DNA of 21,939 nt from a virus. Made by a program: the position numbers and the translations under genes. Below the pieces are notes generated by a model, which was not told the DNA's origin, made no database searches, and was given only the letters and a program-made list of their open reading frames with translations. Shown here piece after piece: positions 7,044 to 12,870 of the stretch. The DNA is taken from IMG/VR virus record IMGVR_UViG_3300032291_002210, positions 1 to 21,939 of that record; one strand, given 5' to 3'. Each line of letters begins with the position of its first letter. Position 1 is the first letter of the stretch.

Positions 7044-7177
7044 TTCAGCACTCACTGTCGCACATGATGCGGGGTAGTTTCTTGCCATTCTACCTTCCCA
7101 CAGTGAGTGTGTGAATCTGACTAAATAATCATACTCAATTATAAGAGGCGATCGCAACATAAGCGAATCCAACAATT

Positions 7178-7630
7178 ATGGTCAAAGACGCAGATACTAT
7201 TCATACTCCTGGCAAAACAGGACCCAAACCCAAACAACTGGAACCGTTTGAAAAGATGGGTATTGCTGTGGGTCGTGACAAAACTCACGTGTGTCCAGAA
7301 GAGGTGAGCAAATTGGCAGCATTGGGAGTGACCACACCTGAAATGGCTGATTTTTTTGGTATCAAAGAAAGTGCCCTAAAATATAACTTTCAACGGGAAT
7401 TGACAAAAGGCCGTGCAGAACTAAAGATCACCCTAAGACGCAATATGCTTCAAAATTCACACAATATGAATGCTTCTGTGCAGATATTCCTTGCCAAAAA
7501 TCTTTTGGGCATGACGGATGTGCCTCAACAGACGGATGATCAGAAACCTCTGCCTTGGGTGGAACGCAAACCTCCACAGGAAGCATCAGCTGTAATTGGC
7601 AAAACAAGTGATTTACAAATCCAAATATAA
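7178..7630 (+). CDS. terS: terminase small subunit
   Basis: The 150-residue protein has the layout of a small terminase that recognises phage DNA and hands it to the large subunit. A basic Gly/Pro/Lys N-terminus (GKTGPKPKQ) precedes a helix-turn-helix at about residues 50-72 (GVTTPEMADFFGIKESALKY), then a helical oligomerisation part in which KITLRRNMLQN and ASVQIFLAKNLLGMTD (about residues 108-124) closely match the conserved 'LAKNLLGM' block of this family. A stop lies upstream in frame, and no ribosome site is close to ATG 7178, which is notable beside the strong sites elsewhere. Unusually, about 4 kb and a dozen small genes separate it from the large subunit. Confidence 0.8.
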   Translation: MVKDADTIHTPGKTGPKPKQLEPFEKMGIAVGRDKTHVCPEEVSKLAALGVTTPEMADFFGIKESALKYNFQRELTKGRAELKITLRRNMLQNSHNMNASVQIFLAKNLLGMTDVPQQTDDQKPLPWVERKPPQEASAVIGKTSDLQIQI

Positions 7631-7662
7631 GTGTTAATATGAATAACAAACTAGGAGCAACA

Positions 7663-7851
7663 ATGCCAACAAAAACAGCCATAAAAACAGCAATCAAAGA
7701 GATTGTTAAAAATACGCCCACCAGATCCAAACCATCTCAATTAGAACTCGCAATCAACGCAGAATGTGACCGTGGTCACAGCGACAGAGACATCATAGCC
7801 ACAGTGATTCATTTGCTCACACTGTATCGTCATCACAATCCCAACTCATAA
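7663..7851 (+). CDS. small unknown protein
   Basis: ATG 7663 is chosen over the upstream ATG 7639 because CTAGGAG ends five bases before it. The 62-residue product begins with a Lys/Thr-rich segment (PTKTAIKTAIKEIVKN) and ends in a predicted helix containing HSDRDIIATVIHLLTLYRHH. It is probably helical and slightly basic. I recognise no family. It follows the small terminase by about 30 bases and precedes the 168-residue unknown by four, so it belongs to that operon. Confidence 0.65.
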   Translation: MPTKTAIKTAIKEIVKNTPTRSKPSQLELAINAECDRGHSDRDIIATVIHLLTLYRHHNPNS

Positions 7852-7855
7852 TTTT

Positions 7856-8362
7856 ATGAACACAGCAATCAGCGAATATCAATCCACAGTGGACAGTATT
7901 CTGCCCACCATACAAGCCATTAAAAATATCAAACTGAAGTATGGCCAAAACTGGCCCACAGATTCTGCAGAGCATCTGGATCTATGGAAAAATTATTTGC
8001 ACCAACTGAGTGGTGACACCATGACCAAATTGGTGGAAATGATGTCAGACATAATGATACAAAGACCAGACTTGTTGAATGACAAATTCAAAGACTATAT
8101 CAAAGGTTGTGCTGAAATCATAGCCAATCATCAGCAGTCACCCAAGATGAATGTGAAAGGCACTCGTGTGTTGGACAATGTGTTGGACACTGACAAACAC
8201 AGTCACAAGGACAGAACTCATAAAAAATGGATGTTTGTGTTCATTGTGGAATTGCATGATTTTTTTGTGCAGATTAACAATGACAATTATTACAACAAAA
8301 TACAACAACAAACTGTGTTTAGAAAGTTATTTGAATTGAAACATGGTAATCAAAAAGACTAG
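7856..8362 (+). CDS. helical protein of unknown function
   Basis: The 168-residue product is predicted almost entirely helical, with many Asn, Lys, Asp and His and no cysteine-rich or nucleotide-binding motif that I can see. Notable parts are LDLWKNYLHQLSGDTMTKLVEMM (given here only as far as the first 20 residues matter: a helical pair near 42-62) and a C-terminal KKWMFVFIVELHDFFVQINN with a hydrophobic core. There is no signal peptide. It begins four bases after the preceding stop and its last 20 bases overlap the next gene, which argues for translational coupling. I cannot name its function. Confidence 0.65.
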   Translation: MNTAISEYQSTVDSILPTIQAIKNIKLKYGQNWPTDSAEHLDLWKNYLHQLSGDTMTKLVEMMSDIMIQRPDLLNDKFKDYIKGCAEIIANHQQSPKMNVKGTRVLDNVLDTDKHSHKDRTHKKWMFVFIVELHDFFVQINNDNYYNKIQQQTVFRKLFELKHGNQKD

Positions 8363-8567
8363 AATACCCTATCAAGCCCGCAACACAGAGCGTATGGCCA
8401 GAGATCCAAATCACTGTGACAATTGCGGTCATCTCAAACATTGTGACACACATCTTTGGGGCACACAGCTGGGAGGAGATTTGGTTACCACTTACACCAA
8501 ATTCATGCCCAACTACTATATGATCTGTTTCACTTGTCAATGTGCCAAATGCAAAGGTTCACAGTGA
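8343..8567 (+). CDS. cysteine-rich zinc-binding miniprotein
   Basis: The 74-residue protein has Cys25-x-x-Cys28 with Cys34 (HCDNCGHLKHC) and a C-terminal cluster Cys62, Cys65, Cys67, Cys70 (CFTCQCAKC). This is enough for one zinc site and probably two, in a rubredoxin- or ribbon-like fold. The N-terminus is basic. It overlaps the end of the preceding gene by 20 bases and the next start by four. No specific family is recognised; nucleic-acid or protein binding is inferred from the metal-site arrangement. Confidence 0.7.
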   Translation: MVIKKTRIPYQARNTERMARDPNHCDNCGHLKHCDTHLWGTQLGGDLVTTYTKFMPNYYMICFTCQCAKCKGSQ

Positions 8568-8914
8568 AACACAGACACCTCAGCATCAGAGAATGTCACA
8601 AAGTGATGGATTGGTATCAATCCAAATATCGCACACTGTGGGCAATAGAATATCCAGAAGTGCATTGGCCAGAAAGATTGGATTGGTGTCTGTTGGCAGA
8701 AGCAGAGCTGTCACTGAGAAGCAGATTGAATCACACAGACAATCATTACACAGCACATCAACTGTGGCAACAATCTGAACAGAATCGTCGCAAATTGGTG
8801 ATCACAGACTACTATCTGATTGAGTGGCCTTCAGACTCATTCAATCTAGCACCAGAGCATATGTACCTATGGTTGCTGTTGAATTGGGTGGTGCACAGAA
8901 GAGGTCGCCCATGA
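8564..8914 (+). CDS. Trp-rich unknown protein, GTG start
   Basis: I use GTG 8564, which overlaps the upstream stop as GTGA and has AAAGG six bases before it; ATG 8549 is the alternative. The 116-residue product is rich in Trp, Tyr, His and Leu (MDWYQSKYRTLWAIEY, later HMYLWLLLNWVVHRRGR at the C-terminus). The C-terminal hydrophobic stretch of about 10 residues is too short and Trp-rich for an assured membrane segment. It is coupled to the 30-residue ORF after it by ATGA. I recognise no family. Confidence 0.6.
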   Translation: MKHRHLSIRECHKVMDWYQSKYRTLWAIEYPEVHWPERLDWCLLAEAELSLRSRLNHTDNHYTAHQLWQQSEQNRRKLVITDYYLIEWPSDSFNLAPEHMYLWLLLNWVVHRRGRP

Positions 8915-9003
8915 TTAGACTGCTGTATTGGATCAATCACAAGATCACACAATATCTGTGGCGCCATGAGCAAAAACGCCGCCAATCACGCCATAAAAAA
9001 TAA
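8911..9003 (+). CDS. 30-residue basic microprotein
   Basis: ATG 8911 overlaps the preceding stop as ATGA, the same coupling seen at other junctions here. The 30-residue product begins MIRLLYWINHKITQYLW and continues into a basic tail with RRQSRHKK. It is amphipathic, with an aromatic N-terminal half. Its small size makes it uncertain, but the overlap and codon style support translation. No function can be assigned. Confidence 0.45.
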   Translation: MIRLLYWINHKITQYLWRHEQKRRQSRHKK

Positions 9004-9052
9004 TCCTTCAGAATCAATAGGTTACTGATGACCCGCTTGTATTGCGACTTCT

Positions 9053-9097
9053 TTGGTATTGATTTATTGGTATTGGTGGTGCTATACTGATAGTATA
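9053..9097 (+). promoter_or_regulatory. sigma70-like promoter with dyad and direct repeats
   Basis: TTGATT (9059-9064) and TATACT (9083-9088) are spaced by 18 bases, a good host-type promoter. The -10 lies in a 6-bp dyad TATACT-gat-AGTATA (9083-9097), and a 9-base direct repeat TTGGTATTG (9053-9061 and 9067-9075) overlaps and follows the -35. The dyad and repeats are candidate repressor or activator sites. The gene at 9116 starts about 20 bases downstream. Confidence 0.6.
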
Positions 9098-9115
9098 ACA
9101 ACAGTAGGAGAATGT

Positions 9116-9478
9116 ATGAATAACAATTTAAAAATAGCAGAAGACTATTGTATAAAAGTAAAAAAGGTAACAAAGAAATGTTGGGTTAGCGACAATTTAC
9201 CCATGCTGTCAGCACAGGACCGCAGAGCCATATTGAAAGTGTATAAAAAACATTTTCACACAGTAGATTATGATCCTATCAGTGGCATCTGTAAATGTTG
9301 GATTACAGAGCCTGAATCAGACACATTACAAGGTAGTTTGTTAGAAACTTTAACAATAGATTTAGATAACCCACACACCAGAGCAAACAGACCAATCAGC
9401 CAGGCTACCAGAGACGCCCTAGGCTTAAAAAAGCCTGATCTAGTGGTGTTGGATTCAATCAATTCAAATCAATTGTAA
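9116..9478 (+). CDS. unknown protein under its own promoter
   Basis: ATG 9116 follows TAGGAG closely and lies just after a sigma70-like promoter. The 120-residue product has a basic N-terminus (KKVTKKCWVSDNLPML), a block containing RAILKVYKKHF, the cysteines in GICKCWITEPESD, and an Asp/Asn/Arg-rich C-terminal part (DNPHTRANRPISQATRDALG). The N-terminal half could be an alpha/beta DNA- or RNA-binding fold, but I recognise no family. Its position as first gene after a regulated-looking promoter makes an early or regulatory role possible; that is inference. Confidence 0.65.
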   Translation: MNNNLKIAEDYCIKVKKVTKKCWVSDNLPMLSAQDRRAILKVYKKHFHTVDYDPISGICKCWITEPESDTLQGSLLETLTIDLDNPHTRANRPISQATRDALGLKKPDLVVLDSINSNQL

Positions 9479-9509
9479 AACAAAAATAAAACAAAACAGA
9501 GGAGAATAT

Positions 9510-9806
9510 ATGGCAAATATTATGAATAAAAATTATGTTCCACAGAACAGAAATCAGGTGGTTAATTATTGGCACAATCGTTATGGTTACAACAAAGACA
9601 TAATCCGCGTAGCAATGGGCATCATTGAAGCAACATCAGAATCCAGCTATCAAAACAAAACATACAAATGGACCTGTGAAGGCGTAGAAGAAGAGCTTAT
9701 TCAGAGTTTTTGTAGAATACTACAATCTATGGGTGATCCCACAGAACAGTTTGATTTTAGACACAGTTGGAAGACACTGCCGCATTCTAATATAGAGACC
9801 GCATAA
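9510..9806 (+). CDS. small unknown protein
   Basis: AGAGGAG lies about six bases before ATG 9510. The 98-residue product is helical and aromatic at its N-terminus (NQVVNYWHNRYGYNKDIIRV), then acidic, with WTCEGVEEELIQSFCRILQ near residues 52-71. No known domain is recognised. It ends in the TAATG overlap with the next gene and the junction motif ACCGCATAATGA, which recurs downstream. Confidence 0.65.
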   Translation: MANIMNKNYVPQNRNQVVNYWHNRYGYNKDIIRVAMGIIEATSESSYQNKTYKWTCEGVEEELIQSFCRILQSMGDPTEQFDFRHSWKTLPHSNIETA

Positions 9807-10027
9807 TGACATATCATAAAGATAGATTCAGCAGAATTGCTCAGGCAATTATTGAAAGCAAACCCAAACTGATTGATGGTAAAGCCATATATGTGGGTCA
9901 AACATATGAATCATTAGATGATGCTTGGGATTGGTTTGAAAATGATTTACAAGCAATTAAAGATATTTTAGAAGGCGATTTTGATACAATTATTCAACTG
10001 ATGGAAGAAAAGGAGACCGCACAATGA
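9806..10027 (+). CDS. small acidic unknown protein
   Basis: The 73-residue product starts within the stop of the previous gene (TAATG). It is acidic in its C-terminal half, with ESLDDAWDWFENDLQAIKDI and a final EKETAQ, and has the look of a small all-helical protein. It ends with ATGA overlapping the next start, preceded by GGAG. I recognise no family; an anti-host or regulatory protein would fit the size and charge but cannot be shown. Confidence 0.6.
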   Translation: MTYHKDRFSRIAQAIIESKPKLIDGKAIYVGQTYESLDDAWDWFENDLQAIKDILEGDFDTIIQLMEEKETAQ

Positions 10028-10245
10028 AATGGTATCCAGAACAATCTCCCCCAGGCAGTCACAACTATCGTGCTGTGAGAACACTTCAAGGTCATCACCA
10101 GGAGGTGCGACTATTGCCCAAAGACAGCACAGCTCAAGGCAAACAGTTTCTAAAAGGTCGTTGGGTCGCAGGTGCTCCATACAAAGTGACCTCTTTAGCA
10201 AGTGTAAGTGTGTGGTGTCAGCAACAAAACAAAACCGCACAATAA
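10024..10245 (+). CDS. small basic unknown protein
   Basis: ATG 10024 overlaps the upstream stop as ATGA and has GGAGACC before it. The 73-residue protein is basic (SPPGSHNYRAVRTLQGHHQE, later GRWVAGAPYKVTSLASVSVW) and mixed alpha/beta by inspection. A second ATG in another frame at 10029 gives a serine/arginine-rich product that I take to be a shadow. The C-terminal KTAQ repeats the end of the previous protein (ETAQ), part of the recurring junction motif. No family recognised. Confidence 0.5.
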   Translation: MKWYPEQSPPGSHNYRAVRTLQGHHQEVRLLPKDSTAQGKQFLKGRWVAGAPYKVTSLASVSVWCQQQNKTAQ

Positions 10246-10246
10246 T

Positions 10247-10270
10247 TTGGTAATCTAACAGATTGACCAA
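10247..10270 (+). promoter_or_regulatory. inverted repeat overlapping a -35 element
   Basis: TTGGTAATCT pairs with AGATT-G-ACCAA across a three-base AAC loop: 10 bp with one bulged G. Its right arm contains the -35 hexamer TTGACC of the promoter at 10263-10291. It could be an operator for that promoter or a terminator for the genes upstream, although only a weak T-rich stretch follows. Confidence 0.5.
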
Positions 10271-10291
10271 TTACAAATTTTATAGTAATAT
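10263..10291 (+). promoter_or_regulatory. sigma70-like promoter
   Basis: TTGACC (10263-10268) and TAATAT (10286-10291) are separated by exactly 17 bases. The gene at 10316 follows with CAGGAGA just before its start. It is one of two host-type promoters in the block between the terminase genes. Confidence 0.6.
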
Positions 10292-10315
10292 ATAAACAAC
10301 AACCAGGAGAACCAA

Positions 10316-10525
10316 ATGTATCAAGCACAAGCCGTATTAAAGACCCTTACCCAAGACCAATTCAACCCAGCAGGTTTTGCCATTGAGGTAGAACTCACAC
10401 CTGTCACAGATGAGGTCACTGAGGCATCCATGAGCCGTATGTATGAGATAATCAATCAGGGCCGTTGTGATGGCTTTATCATTGATTTGGGCGACAACAA
10501 AAAGAAACACATTATCAAAAGTTAG
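10316..10525 (+). CDS. small unknown protein under own promoter
   Basis: A good promoter and the ribosome site CAGGAGA precede ATG 10316. The 69-residue product contains FAIEVELTPVTDEV, then SMSRMYEIINQGRCDGFIID and a basic KKKHIIKS tail. It appears to be a compact alpha/beta fold. I recognise no family. The next gene starts in the base after its stop codon. Confidence 0.65.
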   Translation: MYQAQAVLKTLTQDQFNPAGFAIEVELTPVTDEVTEASMSRMYEIINQGRCDGFIIDLGDNKKKHIIKS

Positions 10526-10873
10526 ATGAACAAAAGAAAAAAAAGTTTTATAACTGAATTTAATAAAAAACAATTATCAATATTTAGAAGTCAGATTATT
10601 AATTTTGCAAAACCTAAAATAGCAAATTATGTTCGCAGTTCACGATTTACTATTGACAGTTTAAAAGGCACTCATAACCAAGAAGCATACAAGATTTTTT
10701 TTAAAGCAATCAATCTTTTTTCTTATAATTTTGTCAGAAAGTATGTTAAACAAGGCACCTGCATTAACAAAAGAGAGGCTGAATTAATAGTAGAAAATCA
10801 AATAAAAAGATGGGCCAGAACACATTTTAGATCCAAAGATAAAATTAGATTTCCTTTTGAGGCAATTATATGA
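10526..10873 (+). CDS. AT-rich, Lys/Arg-rich unknown protein
   Basis: The 115-residue product is strongly basic (begins MNKRKKSFITEFNKKQ; later IKRWARTHFRSKDKIRFPFE) and predicted helical. No domain is recognised; nucleic-acid binding would fit the charge. The gene stands out in base use: the line 10561-10620 has 10 G/C in 60, while 11101-11160 has 34 in 60, so it was probably acquired separately from its neighbours. It begins directly after the previous stop and ends in ATGA with the 56-residue ORF that follows. Confidence 0.6.
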   Translation: MNKRKKSFITEFNKKQLSIFRSQIINFAKPKIANYVRSSRFTIDSLKGTHNQEAYKIFFKAINLFSYNFVRKYVKQGTCINKREAELIVENQIKRWARTHFRSKDKIRFPFEAII

Positions 10874-11040
10874 GCCAACCACAGCAGTTCTCCTACACAG
10901 AATGGTTATACCATATGGACGGCGGTGATGCTGTGTATGGTTCAATTGAACTGTGGGCCAATCTGAAACAATACCGTTTGCCCAAAACCACAACACTAGA
11001 TTCAGAACGCAAATTGGAAGTGGAAGAATTCAAATCATAA
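10870..11040 (+). CDS. 56-residue unknown protein
   Basis: ATG 10870 overlaps the stop of the AT-rich gene as ATGA. The 56-residue product contains YTEWLYHMDGGDAVYGSIEL and ends LEVEEFKS; it is acidic overall. Codon use returns to the style of the phage core genes. I recognise no family. A CA-rich simple stretch (11041-11060) and a TATAAATA box follow. Confidence 0.55.
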   Translation: MSQPQQFSYTEWLYHMDGGDAVYGSIELWANLKQYRLPKTTTLDSERKLEVEEFKS

Positions 11041-11064
11041 TCACACACCCACACACACGAATCA

Positions 11065-11072
11065 TATAAATA
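11065..11072 (+). promoter_or_regulatory. TATAAATA late-promoter-like box before packaging genes
   Basis: An exact TATAAATA lies five bases before ATG 11077. If used as in T4, transcription would begin at about 11078, at or inside the start codon, so the first message would be leaderless or use an internal start. It is well placed to drive the packaging and head genes. Confidence 0.45.
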
Positions 11073-11076
11073 CAAT

Positions 11077-11421
11077 ATGGTTCAAAACAGATTCAAATAC
11101 GCCAATCCAGCTCGCACCAGCAAGGGACTGCAACCACAACAATGGCACACAGGTCCAGATCCTGTGACTCATGACAAATATTACGCATTTTTAAAACACA
11201 GAGCTCAAGCCAAATTCAGAGGAGAAAAATATCTGCTCACTTGGCAAGATTGGCAAAAAATATGGCCCAATAAATTGTGGACCAAAAGAGGTCGTGGTCC
11301 CCGTCATTTGAGTCTCACCATGAAAGACAAACGATTGGGTTGGTGTGTGAATAATTTACAAATACGCACACGTGAAGATCATATGCGTTGGGTGGCCAGT
11401 GTGACAAAGTTTGGTAAATGA
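11077..11421 (+). CDS. small basic protein, HNH/DNA-binding-like
   Basis: The 114-residue protein is basic and Trp/Tyr-rich. The block LLTWQDWQKIWP, then KRGRGPRHLSLTMKDKRLGW followed by VNNLQIRTREDHMRW, resembles the 'LTFEEWWxIW ... RGRxxxxxxMxRxDxxGxY..xNVxIxT' pattern of small phage proteins related to HNH/AP2-type DNA-binding or nuclease families. The usual HNH histidine-asparagine-histidine triad is not evident, so nuclease activity is not claimed. It has no ribosome site and a TATAAATA box sits five bases before its ATG. Its position in front of the large terminase might hint at a packaging-associated factor. Confidence 0.55.
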   Translation: MVQNRFKYANPARTSKGLQPQQWHTGPDPVTHDKYYAFLKHRAQAKFRGEKYLLTWQDWQKIWPNKLWTKRGRGPRHLSLTMKDKRLGWCVNNLQIRTREDHMRWVASVTKFGK

Positions 11422-11422
11422 T

Positions 11423-11605
11423 ATGCTGGATCCTTTTGACCAATTGCAACGTCATGAACAAGAGCTGATCAATCAGAAGCAAATGCTTCTCACATTGGCA
11501 GCCAGTCACAACAAACTCAACGAAAAATTACACGCACTGATGTCACAGCATGAGCAAGTCATCACAGCATTGGAAGACTTAAAAACATATTTCAAACTTA
11601 AATGA
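11423..11605 (+). CDS. coiled-coil miniprotein upstream of large terminase
   Basis: I take ATG 11423 rather than TTG 11411. The 60-residue product is a predicted coiled coil rich in Gln, Glu, Leu and His (QLQRHEQELINQKQMLLTLA, then MSQHEQVITALEDLKTYF). It has no cysteine. Its stop overlaps the large terminase start as ATGA, so the two are coupled. Its size and shape are mirrored by the 60-residue coiled coil before the tail chaperone. Function unknown. Confidence 0.6.
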   Translation: MLDPFDQLQRHEQELINQKQMLLTLAASHNKLNEKLHALMSQHEQVITALEDLKTYFKLK

Positions 11606-12855
11606 TACTCAGCAAAACACAACAGCTGGTGGCTGATTCCAAAAAACGATTCAAGCTAGTATGCGGTGGCCGCCGCTGGGGAAAAACTTGGTATTGCATT
11701 AGAGAGATTGCTTATCAAGCCAGAGAACCCAATAAATTAATTTGGTACGTGACCAGTTCCTATCGTGCTGCCAAAATGATTGTGTGGAAAGAGCTCAAGA
11801 ATAGATTGCTGGATCTGCGTTGGGTGGACAAGATCAATGAATCAGAATTAAGTGTGAGTTTAAAAAACGGCACTCTAATTTGTCTCAAAGGTGCTGAAAA
11901 CGCCCAGCAGTTAAGAGGGGTAAGTTTATCCTACTGTGTGATAGATGAAGCCGCACAGGTTGATCCAGATGTTTGGATGGAAGTGATACGTCCTGCATTG
12001 GCAGATCAACAGGGTGGTGCACTGTTTATTACCACTCCATTGGGACGTGGCAATTGGACCTATGAATTGTATCAACAAGCCAAACAAATGCCTGAACTTT
12101 GGGACGCATTTCAATTCACCACAGCAGAAGGTGGATTTGTGACTCAAGCAGAAATAGAAGCAGCCAAATCAGACATGAGTGAACGCCAATTTCGTCAAGA
12201 GTTTTTGGCCACTTGGGAAGATGCTGCCAGTAGAATTGCTTGGGCATTTGACAGAGATAAGAACATCAAAGAATTGGATTCATACAGCACACATCAATTG
12301 GAAGTGGGCATGGACTTCAACGTATCACCCATATGTGCTGTGATCATGGTGCGAGTGAAAGATGACTTATATGTGGTGGATGAAATACAGATGCACAATT
12401 CTAACACACAAGAATTGGCAGATGAAATCAAATTAAGATATTCACACAGCAGAATCACTGTGTATCCAGATCCTAGCGGAAATGCAAGAAAAACCTCTGC
12501 CAATGGTCTCACAGATCATACCATATTACAAAATGCAGGATTCACAGTGAGGGCACCACGCAAACACGATGCAGTGAGGGATAGGATCAATGCCACCAAT
12601 GCTAGACTGTGTTCTGCTGATGGTGTTAGACACTTGTTTATCTCAAAAAAGTGTAAATACACTATAGAAAGTTTGGAGAAATATTGCTTCAAAGAAGACA
12701 CTCAACAACCTGACAAAGACTCAGGTTTTGATCATCAATTTGATGCATTAAGTTATGCCACAGCATATCTATTTCCCATACGCAGACAGCAAGATTTAGA
12801 TCAAGTCAAACCACAACGATGGGCTCACAAACTGGCGAACCCATATATAAGATAG
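11602..12855 (+). CDS. terL: terminase large subunit
   Basis: The 417-residue protein is the packaging motor that cuts concatemeric phage DNA and pumps it into the capsid using ATP. The ATPase domain shows Walker A GGRRWGKT at residues 22-29, Walker B VIDEAA at 113-118 (Glu116 the likely catalytic residue) and the coupling motif ITTPLGR at 143-149. The nuclease domain is of RNase H type, with candidate metal ligands Asp238 (VGMDFNVSP), Asp290 (YPDPSGN) and Asp377 or Asp381 (GFDHQFDALSYA). Length is normal for this short TerL type. It overlaps the upstream gene as ATGA, and the portal follows 15 bases later. Confidence 0.95.
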   Translation: MILSKTQQLVADSKKRFKLVCGGRRWGKTWYCIREIAYQAREPNKLIWYVTSSYRAAKMIVWKELKNRLLDLRWVDKINESELSVSLKNGTLICLKGAENAQQLRGVSLSYCVIDEAAQVDPDVWMEVIRPALADQQGGALFITTPLGRGNWTYELYQQAKQMPELWDAFQFTTAEGGFVTQAEIEAAKSDMSERQFRQEFLATWEDAASRIAWAFDRDKNIKELDSYSTHQLEVGMDFNVSPICAVIMVRVKDDLYVVDEIQMHNSNTQELADEIKLRYSHSRITVYPDPSGNARKTSANGLTDHTILQNAGFTVRAPRKHDAVRDRINATNARLCSADGVRHLFISKKCKYTIESLEKYCFKEDTQQPDKDSGFDHQFDALSYATAYLFPIRRQQDLDQVKPQRWAHKLANPYIR

Positions 12856-12870
12856 AGGAAGAACCCACAT

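Larger units (their letters stand above)
6622..7114 (+). ncRNA. candidate large structured noncoding RNA or DNA element
   Basis: No convincing ORF lies in 6563-7177, yet helices follow one another. 6622-6628 pairs 6684-6690 (7 bp), enclosing 6666-6670/6680-6684. 6706-6714 pairs 6728-6736 (9 bp, one G-T). 6738-6746 pairs 6768-6776 (9 bp) with nested 6753-6756/6764-6767. 6778-6782 pairs 6787-6791 with a TGGT loop. 6801-6806 pairs 6821-6826. 6833-6837 pairs 6849-6853. 6854-6860 plus 6862-6868 pair 6875-6888 (14 bp, one bulged G). 6939-6945 pairs 6949-6955. 6960-6968 pairs 6974-6982. 7049-7058 pairs 7100-7109 (10 bp) with nested 7073-7077/7090-7094. A structured RNA of the general kind of GOLLD or ROOL, or a pac/cos or origin region before the terminase, are the options. 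Confidence 0.5.

Noticed and set aside
6558-7177. tmRNA or group I intron
   Set aside because: No tRNA-like ends with a GGTTCGA-type T-arm, no tag reading frame, and no recognisable P7/G-site core or split flanking gene were seen.
8937-9173. Minus-strand Leu-rich ORF resembling a membrane protein
   Set aside because: It lies across a promoter and two + strand genes, has no ribosome site, and its hydrophobicity comes from reading A-rich sequence in reverse.
9424-9440. AGGCTT-aaaa-AAGCCT hairpin as a terminator
   Set aside because: It lies inside the coding region of the 9116 gene, with no T-run after it.
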